The position numbers and the translations under genes were made by a program. This document shows positions 1 through 6,076 of a stretch of DNA of 6,628 bases, piece after piece. Source of the DNA: Thermoprotei archaeon (GTDB lineage Archaea; Thermoproteota; Thermoprotei; Thermofilales; B15-G2); contig QMRV01000101.1 in NCBI GenBank assembly GCA_003649445.1, positions 1 to 6,628 on the forward strand. Direction: 5' to 3'. The notes beneath the pieces were generated by a model. That model saw nothing but the letters and a program-made list of their open reading frames with translations, did not search any database and was not told the DNA's origin. How positions within the stretch are numbered: the stretch's first letter is position 1; each line of letters begins with the position of its first letter.

Positions 1-1
1 G

Positions 2-1336
2 CCTGGTCAAAAAGCTATAATTGGGTGGAATGGTAGTGTTGAAGTACTTATACTATCTAATGATTTACTAGGTGAAATTGAAAGTTACAGTGGTTTTAAG
101 GGTAAAATTCAAGTTTTGGAGATACTGCCCCTACCCTCGTTACCTAAAATAGAGAAAGGTTCTGAAGAATCATTTAGAACTCTAATTAGCTACATTAACT
201 TTAGGATTTCAAGGAAAGGTTTAGTTAGACCTTTTCTTGCATATGCGGAAGCTAAGAGGGTTACTGTCGAGTTCCAGGTAACAATAGGCCCTCATTTTAT
301 TACTGTCGTTAAAGCGGAAAATGGTAAAGAACTTGAGAAGTGGATTATGGACTATGCTGAAAAACACTGTTTAGAAAAACCGAAAGTAACTGTTGACATT
401 TTAGAAGACTACATTAATAGAGGGTATAAGTATTTTGCAGTAGACATAGTTACTATTGAAAATATACGCGAGATAAGAACTGTTGAACCCCTCGTTTATA
501 TTTTTAAGTCGGATAAAATATTCTATCCACTCAAAATATCGGGCTTAACTGAAAGCTATACGGAAATAAAGCTGTTCATAGTTTCCAAGGATAGAGTAAG
601 AAGTGAGCCAATTACTAGAGCTAAGTTCGAATTTACTGTAGAAGACATTATCGGCCTAGATAAGCTTAGAGAAGTGGATCCTAGATTAGCCAGCTTATTT
701 AAAGAAGTAGAGCTATGGGTTACAGTTCTAGAATACAGCGGGTCAACAGTAGACTTAACTTCAGACATAGAAACTACAACAACAAAAATAGTTTTAAGAG
801 GAGTAGATTCGGTTATGGCATTTATTACGCCATTAGCGCTAATAGTAATAGCTTTAAGCTTATTGTTCCATTATTACCTAGCCAAAACACCTCATGTAGA
901 GTATTGTAAACCAGGATATGTTATTACAGCAGCATCTCTACTGCTAATACTTGGAGTATTACTTATAATACCTTACTCGGTATTAGCTCTGAAAATCATT
1001 GAACCTCCAATATTACCCTACATTAAACCTGGCCCAGGAAAGGTATTTGCATCTCTCATTATAGGAGCATATATGAGCTTAGGTATTCTGTCTCTTGTAT
1101 CAGTAATTCTAATTGCGAAAAAGAGACTACTAGGACTTAAATTGGGTTTAGCATCAACAATAATTGTCCTATTAATATCAATAACATATACCTCAATAGT
1201 AGTACTTCTAGGATACTTCGGAATATACTACACAGTGATGGGGGCAATAATAGGTTTAGGAGCACTTTCATCAATAATAGCACTACTCTCACTAATATTC
1301 ATAGGGCTAAGCTGGAACCATATCAAGAGAAAGTGA
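2..1336 (+). CDS. DUF2330-like membrane protein, 5' end cut by window edge
   Basis: The reading frame is open from base 2, so the gene starts outside the window; a TTG at 116 is only an internal codon. About 444 residues are visible. The first 265 or so form a soluble, probably extracellular domain. It begins PGQKAIIGWNGSVEVLILSN and has later blocks such as LEILPLPSLPKIEKG and VEPLVYIF...YPLKISGL, which I recognise as the style of DUF2330 proteins. About five hydrophobic segments follow, at visible residues 271-292, 306-328, 348-372, 381-404 and 409-436, ending in the basic tail HIKRK. A signal peptide would be expected in the missing N-terminus. DUF2330 has no established biochemical role, so none is assigned. 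The TGA stop lies 5 bases from the stop of the converging pilin-like gene. The family call is from memory of conserved blocks; the membrane topology is read directly. Confidence 0.75.
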   Translation, partial: PGQKAIIGWNGSVEVLILSNDLLGEIESYSGFKGKIQVLEILPLPSLPKIEKGSEESFRTLISYINFRISRKGLVRPFLAYAEAKRVTVEFQVTIGPHFITVVKAENGKELEKWIMDYAEKHCLEKPKVTVDILEDYINRGYKYFAVDIVTIENIREIRTVEPLVYIFKSDKIFYPLKISGLTESYTEIKLFIVSKDRVRSEPITRAKFEFTVEDIIGLDKLREVDPRLASLFKEVELWVTVLEYSGSTVDLTSDIETTTTKIVLRGVDSVMAFITPLALIVIALSLLFHYYLAKTPHVEYCKPGYVITAASLLLILGVLLIIPYSVLALKIIEPPILPYIKPGPGKVFASLIIGAYMSLGILSLVSVILIAKKRLLGLKLGLASTIIVLLISITYTSIVVLLGYFGIYYTVMGAIIGLGALSSIIALLSLIFIGLSWNHIKRK

Positions 1337-1341
1337 TAGAA

Positions 1342-2424
1342 CTAAGGTGTTACAAAATATATTTTATCAGACATCTCATAATAGTATCCTCCAACAAAAT
1401 TAAACTGATAATCATTAAAGTCTTTTCCGTAAACACGACGTCCTTCAAGCGGATCTTCTCTTGTGACGTTTAAGTAGAATTCATGACTGTAGCCTCCTTT
1501 AGCCATAAATACTGCAATCCTATACGTTCCGTTAGCAAATACTGTTACCCTAACAACGTGATCTTTCCAGTCATCAACACTTCCTGGAGGTTTAAACGGA
1601 TTGAAAAGATCTTCCCAAAATACTAGAAAATCTATTTCAATATCGCCTGATAGCTTTTGCAAGTAGAATCTAAATGTTCCATGAGGGTCATGCCATGTAA
1701 ATACCCAGTCTTCTTGCCCGTATTTAGGGTTAATAACTATGATTATCGGGGAATCTACAGGTCTTTGACTCCATGGAACCCAAGTATTTGTAATAGTATA
1801 TTCATTGGTGTTCTCAAGTATTGGAGCAATACCTTCATATGGTTCATTAGGATAATTTGCTGAACCTTCATATAGTCTATAATTTCCAGTATTATAGTTG
1901 AAAACAACCCAATGATTCTGTGTTGGATCAGTACTACTTCTATATGCTTTTAAGGCTATTAATGTAGGTTTATACGGTAATTTCACGATCTCAGATAATG
2001 TAGTATATGATGATGAAACACCTGTTTTTGTAGAAAGTACTATTTTAACTCCCCTTACCTCCTCAGCATTTATTTGGGCAACTTTAATAGCGGGTATGGT
2101 TATGTAACCTAGTTCCCTAGGACTTAGTTTTAAATAGTAGCTTCCAGTGAATAGGAGCCTACTTCCCGTAGAATCATAAATATATACCTTATCAACTATT
2201 ACAGTTGTTTCACCAATGTTCCTTACATAGATTCTTAAACCACCTGAGGGAAGTTTCTCTACACCTTCGCCTTTAAGCAAAGCCCTTACGCTACTATCTA
2301 CTTCCTGCTTTGTTAATGAAGTAGAAGCGCCGCTAATCCACATGTAGAACACAACACTAGTTCCAATAGTTACCATTATTATTAGCAGTAGGGCAATAAC
2401 TGGTGTAACACCTTTACGTAACAT
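1342..2424 (-). CDS. Large type IV pilin-like / archaellin-like surface protein
   Basis: The 360-residue product starts MLRKGVTPVIALLLIIMV. This is a class III signal: a short basic head, Gly5 as the predicted prepilin-peptidase (PibD/EppA type) cleavage site, then TPVIA and one hydrophobic helix to about residue 32. That is the archaeal type IV pilin N-terminal domain. Residues about 60-150 look like the usual beta-rich head (GLRIYVRNIGETTVIVDKVY). Residues about 155-360 are an extra aromatic-rich region with no family I recognise, and the protein is roughly twice the length of common archaeal pilins. Two sequons are visible, at N298 and N319. The expected product is a subunit or tip/adhesin component of a surface filament, with the helix packed in the filament core. 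No assembly ATPase or membrane platform gene is in the window. The ATG at 2424 is chosen because it places the basic head directly before the cleavage motif. Confidence 0.85.
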   Translation of the reverse strand: MLRKGVTPVIALLLIIMVTIGTSVVFYMWISGASTSLTKQEVDSSVRALLKGEGVEKLPSGGLRIYVRNIGETTVIVDKVYIYDSTGSRLLFTGSYYLKLSPRELGYITIPAIKVAQINAEEVRGVKIVLSTKTGVSSSYTTLSEIVKLPYKPTLIALKAYRSSTDPTQNHWVVFNYNTGNYRLYEGSANYPNEPYEGIAPILENTNEYTITNTWVPWSQRPVDSPIIIVINPKYGQEDWVFTWHDPHGTFRFYLQKLSGDIEIDFLVFWEDLFNPFKPPGSVDDWKDHVVRVTVFANGTYRIAVFMAKGGYSHEFYLNVTREDPLEGRRVYGKDFNDYQFNFVGGYYYEMSDKIYFVTP

Positions 2425-2480
2425 GGCTTATCTCTCAATATTGCATGTTCTTACCTTTTCACTGATATAATTAGTTTATA

Positions 2481-2513
2481 GGAATTTTTAAGATTACCTT
2501 CATTTATAGTTTC
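2481..2513 (-). promoter_or_regulatory. Candidate promoter of the pilin-like gene
   Basis: The 135-base gap upstream of the pilin-like gene holds two archaeal-style elements read on the minus strand: GAAACTATAAATG (2513-2501), with a BRE-like GAAA before the TATA, and CTTAAAAATTCC (2492-2481). Either would place transcription start about 35-60 bases before the ATG. I cannot decide between them. A third TATA-like run, CCTATAAAC, lies just downstream at about 2474-2482. The gap also means this gene is probably not simply read through from the upstream gene. Confidence 0.35.
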
Positions 2514-2559
2514 TCAGACTAGAAAGCAATCAATCCCGAATAAACCATAGCATTACTGC

Positions 2560-3345
2560 CTAGGTGTAGCTAAAGGAGACTATGAGCCATGGAATAATGT
2601 TTTCTGTAAGCCATTCCCTAGGATAAGCTATTTCGATAAGTATTCTATCTATGGTTGGCGGTAATGTTCCAACAGGTGTAGTTATAAAGACCGTTGAGTA
2701 CTCTCCATAAACAGCTAATGCTCTTTCAGGTCCTGCTTTAAGCCTTTCCACAGTTTCATTACCATAGACTTCTACTGTTTTATTTAAATTGCTGTAAAGG
2801 ACAAACTTTTCCATGTGATCTAAGTCCAGAACCTCAATGGTACTTCTATTACCTTTTAAAAGTATAGACAGGCCATGAACCGGAGGTTTTTCAGGGGGTT
2901 TTCTTACTGTTTTATTTATCATGTTAGCTACTTGAATATTGTACCAGTTTCTCTCACATAATTCACCGGTTTTGGGGTCTACGAGAAGTCTTGATGAGTA
3001 AAGTGTGATACTAAACATACCTACGTTAGATGATATGTTTAAAGCTAAATACTCATTACCTTTTAAAGGAGGGGCTATTTTAAATACTAACTTTAAATAG
3101 TAGCTGCCACCTTTTACCGATGATTTGGCGTAATATGTGTTGTTTGCTAGGGCTTTAATTTCAGCGGCATATACTTCTTCACCAATGAGCCTAATACTCT
3201 TGTATTTTCCTTTAGGTGAAGTTGTAATGAACGTTGTTTTCTCGGTTGTTTTTCTCGGAAACAGTGTGGTTAATGAAAACATCCCTGTAACTATTACCGC
3301 TAACACTACTATAATAATTATTACTTGTATACTTGTTTTGTTCAT
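2560..3345 (-). CDS. Membrane-anchored, sequon-rich extracellular protein of unknown function
   Basis: I do not recognise a family. The 261-residue product has a short N-terminus, one hydrophobic segment (about residues 7-29, QVIIIIVVLAVIVTGMFSL) and a Thr/Lys-rich linker (32-45). A beta-looking domain follows, with six outward-facing N-X-S/T sequons at N68, N103, N144, N166, N188 and N196. This fits a signal-anchored or secreted glycoprotein facing outside the cell. There is no class III cleavage motif, so it is not an obvious pilin despite lying beside one. Its G-S-Y-Y-L-K-L (residues 80-86) is also found in the neighbouring pilin-like protein (94-100), with a shared 14-base stretch. The start ATG at 3345 is preceded by a GAGG at about 11 bases. 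The gene lies 51 bases downstream of the hydrolase gene, so co-transcription is possible, though a TATA-like GGATATAATC also lies in that gap. Confidence 0.75.
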   Translation of the reverse strand: MNKTSIQVIIIIVVLAVIVTGMFSLTTLFPRKTTEKTTFITTSPKGKYKSIRLIGEEVYAAEIKALANNTYYAKSSVKGGSYYLKLVFKIAPPLKGNEYLALNISSNVGMFSITLYSSRLLVDPKTGELCERNWYNIQVANMINKTVRKPPEKPPVHGLSILLKGNRSTIEVLDLDHMEKFVLYSNLNKTVEVYGNETVERLKAGPERALAVYGEYSTVFITTPVGTLPPTIDRILIEIAYPREWLTENIIPWLIVSFSYT

Positions 3346-3396
3346 ACTTGTTTTAGCCTCATGTATGTGTATGGTTTTTAGATTATATCCTATACT

Positions 3397-4068
3397 TTAG
3401 TAGTTTTTAAGCTTAATAATTCCTCTCACAATACGTCTAATCACGGATGGAATACGTGAACCCAAGAACCTATGGTCTCTCTTAATTTCTAAACCTATAG
3501 CTTCGGTTCTTGGAGGTTTACCGAAATGCCTTATAAAGGAACCTCCTTTAAATGGTCTATCTACCTTAACAGTAAATCCCACTTCAGATATTAGATGCAC
3601 TATATATTCAACTGTTTCCTTCGAAGCAGTAGTGTACTTTGCACATGAAATGCAGAAATCCGGCCATTTACTAACACTTTTCATACCATGAATGTCAATT
3701 ATAAATCTAACATGCTCTCCTTTAACAAGTTCTTCAACTCTACGCCAGAAAGGAGTTATTGAAGCATATTCCTTGTTTAAATTATAATCCGGTATAGGTA
3801 ATCCATTTAGGTAATCAACCTTACTCACAGTGGGAAGAATAACCCAACATTTCTCAGCTACACCAACCTTAAACGCAATTTCACCAGTTAAAAAATCAAC
3901 AGCTGAAGTATATGGTGCCACGTCTTGGAATTCATCATACAAGTTAAGCTCTTTAAGCCTTAAAACAACATCCTTAAACCTATCAGTACCATAACCGTGA
4001 GTAGCAGTTATGAGAACAGGGTATTGACCTTTAACCTCAATAAATCCTTCAATTACCTCGCAATTCAA
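3397..4068 (-). CDS. N-formylglutamate amidohydrolase-like metal hydrolase
   Basis: The 223-residue protein has the motif order of the N-formylglutamate amidohydrolase family (zinc carboxypeptidase-like fold). ATHGYGTD (22-29) matches the first metal-binding His-Gly region. IIDIHGM (123-129) matches the D-h-H block. The block from F173 (FKGGSFIRHFGKP) to the glutamate of GLEIKRDHR (192-200) matches the family's GG-x-I...H and late acidic motif. It lacks a signal peptide and is probably cytoplasmic. The true substrate is unknown: archaea are not known for the formylglutamate histidine pathway, and many homologues are called by similarity alone. A C-x-x-C pair (C139, C142) sits between the second and third motifs. 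The start is a TTG at 4068, about 9 bases after GAGG; upstream the frame soon meets a stop, and the next in-frame ATG would remove the first metal motif. A TTAAATTTAA at 4130-4139 could serve as its TATA element. Confidence 0.7.
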   Translation of the reverse strand: MNCEVIEGFIEVKGQYPVLITATHGYGTDRFKDVVLRLKELNLYDEFQDVAPYTSAVDFLTGEIAFKVGVAEKCWVILPTVSKVDYLNGLPIPDYNLNKEYASITPFWRRVEELVKGEHVRFIIDIHGMKSVSKWPDFCISCAKYTTASKETVEYIVHLISEVGFTVKVDRPFKGGSFIRHFGKPPRTEAIGLEIKRDHRFLGSRIPSVIRRIVRGIIKLKNY

Positions 4069-4177
4069 TATTATGCATCCTCGGCAGGGTTCTTAGGAAC
4101 TAATTTAGTGCTAAAAACTATTGTAGTTATTAAATTTAACCTAAGATTAATCCTTTTTCAAAGCAATACCGACAACG

Positions 4178-4188
4178 TTTTTTATATC
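4178..4188 (+). promoter_or_regulatory. Candidate TATA box for the broken membrane-protein gene
   Basis: TTTTTTATATC lies in the divergent gap. Transcription starting about 25 bases downstream would begin near 4209. That leaves a leader of about 23 bases containing a GGTGA ribosome binding site (4222-4226), 5 bases before the proposed TTG start at 4232. The spacing is coherent for an archaeal promoter, which suggests the control region outlived the reading frame. It may also drive the zinc-ribbon gene. Confidence 0.45.
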
Positions 4189-4231
4189 GCTTTACAGAGA
4201 GGGCGTTAAGCATAACATATTGGTGAATTAC

Positions 4232-4564
4232 TTGTTGAGAAGCTAGTATTTTGCATTTGTCGGAGGAATAATTAACTTAGTTCTCGGAGCAATAATGGTA
4301 ATTAGCGCTTTAACTAGCCCTCCTGGAGGAGGTTTAGGGGCAGTAATTGGCATAGCTATACTGTTAATGTTTGGAATAGTATTGCTTATACTGGGATCTA
4401 TATCGTTAATCATAGCTCTCCTGCTTAAAAAGGAGGGAACAAGGAAAAACAGGAACAATAGTATCCCTAATCGTAGGAATTACAGTATTATTTACCCAAA
4501 TAGGAATATTAGGGGCATATTTTTGATAGTTGCTAGCATCATATATTTCTGGAAGAAAACCTAA
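4232..4564 (+). pseudogene. Broken small four-helix membrane protein gene (nonsense plus two frameshifts)
   Basis: From a TTG at 4232 (GGTGA 5 bases upstream) the frame reads LLRS, hits TAG at 4244-4246, then continues as a clean membrane segment YFAFVGGIINLVLGAIMV. A second hydrophobic stretch (GIAILLMFGIVLLILGS...) ends at LLLKKEGTR. Here the original frame turns into unlikely Asn/Arg-rich sequence. The next frame instead gives KTGTIVSLIVGITVLF and then GILGAYF before TGA TAG. Returning to the first frame gives LIVASIIYFWKKT and a stop. The switch points are an A5 run (4445-4449, one base too many) and a T5 run (4520-4524, one base too few). The restored product would be about 110 residues with four helices and a KKT tail. 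An ORF from ATG 4295 exists (89 codons) but has a nonsense-like middle. I name no family. Sequencing error in homopolymers could explain the shifts but not the TAG. Confidence 0.7.
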
Positions 4565-4605
4565 AAATGAATTTGAGGAGAATAAAGCTTTAACGTGGTA
4601 AAAGT

Positions 4606-4815
4606 ATGAAGAAAATTAAATGCCCATACTGCGGTTTTGAAGGAGAACCTAAAGAATTCTACCTACTATACGAAGCTGTGGTCAACGTGACATTAACCTC
4701 GGCAAGTAAAGAAAACAGAGAAAGGCCACCATTAATAATATGTCCAAAATGTGGAAAAGCGTTTCCGTCAGCAGACTTTTACGAGAAAATAAGAAAGAAG
4801 TTAAAGAGAAAATAA
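4606..4815 (+). CDS. Small zinc-ribbon protein
   Basis: The 69-residue protein has two C-x-x-C knuckles, CPYC (C6, C9) and CPKC (C46, C49), spaced as in a zinc ribbon that binds one metal ion. The loop between them is about 36 residues and the C-terminus is strongly basic (KIRKKLKRK). No membrane segment is present. Such ribbons serve in nucleic-acid or protein binding, but nothing here fixes a role, so the function is unknown. The ATG at 4606 is preceded by GTGGTA at a good ribosome-binding distance. The gene follows the broken membrane-protein gene by 41 bases on the same strand and may have formed an operon with it. Its stop is 31 bases from the stop of the converging ligase gene. Confidence 0.75.
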   Translation: MKKIKCPYCGFEGEPKEFYLLYEAVVNVTLTSASKENRERPPLIICPKCGKAFPSADFYEKIRKKLKRK

Positions 4816-4846
4816 GGAACCATACTTCCTATAGTATAAGCTTGCT

Positions 4847-5683
4847 TTAAAATAGATTTTCTTCTAAAAAAGCACGGATTTTATCTTCTAAATCCCTATA
4901 TTCCCATATAGAGCGCCTCTTAGTATTCCATGTTTTTTTAACGTATCTTTCCTTGAAAAGCAGATTTGCTAGCCTTAACTCTAAACTAGAAGGCTTATCT
5001 AGATAGGCTTCTGCCTTAAGTAATTCCTCATAACCTGAAATTATGTTTTCAATAATCTCTTTCATAGATGTTTTTCTTCTTAGAAGATTGCTTATGTTCT
5101 CTACCCTATATTTTACAGGGCTAACTTTCTTAACGTATTTTCCTTTTGGCGGTATTTTCAGTACTGCTTTTAACTTTTCTAAATTCGTGTTTACAAGTAG
5201 TGATCCGTGGAGAAAGGCTATGTTCCAAAATAGGGTTGCTGCTGTTCCTGAAACTTTCCTACCGTTAACTACTATGTCGTTTATATTTTCCACATAAGGG
5301 TTTAAACCAAGTTTTCTTAAGGCCAGAAGTATTCCGTTCAATAGTTCAGAATACATGTAATCTACCGGTTTCTCTATTTTCTCTCTAGGCTTAATTGCTA
5401 TTGTGTAGTTTATGTTTCCGAGATCGTGATATACTGCTCCGCCTCCAGTAAACCTCCTAATTATTGGTGTTCCCCACTTATTAGCTAGTTCAACGTTAAC
5501 TTCGTCCTCGACATTTCTCATATATCCGATAACTATTGCTTCTCTATTCCTCCATATTCTTAAGCAAGGTTCTTCAATTACACCTACTGAAACAATTCTT
5601 GCTAATGCTTCTTCGAAAGCCATATTAAACCATGGATTTTCAGGTGTTTCAAATAGTAAGACTCTAAGCTTCTTCACCACCAT
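4847..5683 (-). CDS. lplA: Lipoate-protein ligase A family protein
   Basis: The 278-residue protein belongs to the biotin/lipoate ligase family. Members attach lipoate (or octanoate) to a lysine on lipoyl domains such as E2 subunits of 2-oxoacid dehydrogenases and the glycine cleavage H protein. Visible motifs are PWFNMAFEEAL (17-27), IRRFTGGGAVYHD (75-87, the ligand-binding RR-x-TGGG loop), NDIVVNGRKVSGTA (135-148, with the expected catalytic lysine K143) and HGSLL (159-163). The SPVKYRVENIS block (188-198) matches the end of the core domain. A helical tail to 278 contains LLFKERYVKKTWN, similar to the usual late motif. The LipM-type nucleophilic Cys is not evident. No separate LplB (C-terminal domain) gene, lipoate synthase or dehydrogenase gene lies nearby. 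The ATG at 5683 has GGAG about 7 bases upstream; GTG codons 2 and 3 are less likely starts. Ligase versus transferase cannot be decided from sequence alone. Confidence 0.88.
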   Translation of the reverse strand: MVVKKLRVLLFETPENPWFNMAFEEALARIVSVGVIEEPCLRIWRNREAIVIGYMRNVEDEVNVELANKWGTPIIRRFTGGGAVYHDLGNINYTIAIKPREKIEKPVDYMYSELLNGILLALRKLGLNPYVENINDIVVNGRKVSGTAATLFWNIAFLHGSLLVNTNLEKLKAVLKIPPKGKYVKKVSPVKYRVENISNLLRRKTSMKEIIENIISGYEELLKAEAYLDKPSSLELRLANLLFKERYVKKTWNTKRRSIWEYRDLEDKIRAFLEENLF

Positions 5684-5719
5684 TACCTTTCTCCTTATGG
5701 AAATAGGTAGCTACTATCA

Positions 5720-5731
5720 ATTATATTTTAA
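5720..5731 (-). promoter_or_regulatory. Candidate TATA box for the lipoate ligase gene
   Basis: Read on the minus strand the element is TTAAAATATAAT. A start about 25 bases downstream falls near 5700, giving a leader of about 17 bases that still contains the GGAG ribosome binding site (5691-5694) before ATG 5683. It abuts the TATA-like element of the divergent gene, so the two promoters share a factor-binding block. Confidence 0.5.
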
Positions 5732-5733
5732 TG

Positions 5734-5742
5734 TATATTTTA
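5734..5742 (+). promoter_or_regulatory. Candidate TATA box for the DUF4258-like gene
   Basis: TATATTTTA at 5734-5742 repeats exactly the nine bases at 5722-5730. Used on the plus strand it predicts transcription start near 5762, about 23 bases before the ATG at 5785. This supports 5785 over the upstream ATG at 5731, which would lie inside the promoter itself. Confidence 0.45.
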
Positions 5743-5784
5743 GCAGAGAATAAGCTAATATTTAGTGAAAGAAGGGCAATAGTT

Positions 5785-6054
5785 ATGTTTAAAATTAAGC
5801 TGTCTAGACATGCTAAAGATAGAATGAAGGAGCGTAACATAAAGGAAGAAGATGTTTACGAAGCTCTACATAACCCTGTACAGTTAGTTTATGATTCTTG
5901 GAACGATGTTTACATAGCTGTTTCTACGAAGAACATAGCCGTACCCTACTCTTTAAAGGGAAATGTATTGGAAGTATTAACAGTTCTCAGTAAGAAAGAA
6001 TATGAAGCATTAATGTCAAAGTTTGGAAGGAAAAGATATAAGGTACTAACTTAA
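5785..6054 (+). CDS. DUF4258-like small protein
   Basis: The 89-residue product begins MFKIKLSRHAKDRMKERNI. The S-x-H-A-x-x-R-M-x-E-R start, followed by a helix (KEEDVYEALHNP) and a short sheet region ending VLEVLTVL, is the layout of DUF4258 proteins. These are small domains grouped with RelE/BrnT-like folds and sometimes found as toxin-like or regulatory partners. No antitoxin-like gene is intact beside it, so a toxin role is only a possibility. The C-terminus is basic (KFGRKRYKVLT). The frame also contains an ATG at 5731, 18 codons earlier. That ATG overlaps the TATA-like element and its added residues do not match the family, while AGGG sits about 8 bases before 5785, so I choose 5785. 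The gene is divergent from the lipoate ligase gene and followed closely by a decayed gene. Confidence 0.72.
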   Translation: MFKIKLSRHAKDRMKERNIKEEDVYEALHNPVQLVYDSWNDVYIAVSTKNIAVPYSLKGNVLEVLTVLSKKEYEALMSKFGRKRYKVLT

Positions 6055-6076
6055 AGTAGAGAAGGTCTTTGCGGAG

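Noticed and set aside
116..118. TTG as start of the first gene
   Set aside because: The same frame is open to base 2 and encodes family-like sequence before it, so it is an internal codon of an edge-truncated gene.
2003..2065. TGATGATGA-like box C as part of a C/D small RNA
   Set aside because: No matching CTGA D or D' boxes at proper spacing, and it lies inside the pilin-like coding region.
4089..4100. Short inverted repeat GTTC-TTAG-GAAC in the divergent gap, as an operator
   Set aside because: Arms are only four bases in an AT-rich region; expected by chance and not repeated elsewhere.
3997..4209. 70-codon plus-strand ORF across the hydrolase start and divergent gap
   Set aside because: It overlaps a well-supported gene on the other strand and runs through the promoter region; composition is not protein-like.
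4244..4246. TAG as a recoded (pyrrolysine) codon
   Set aside because: The same gene also needs two frameshifts to be restored, so decay is simpler; no pyrrolysine insertion context or family is seen.
4815..4830. AGGAA...TTCCT hairpin between the convergent zinc-ribbon and ligase genes, as a terminator
   Set aside because: The stem is five bases and has no T run directly after it. Archaeal termination does not need such a stem, so there is not enough to call it.
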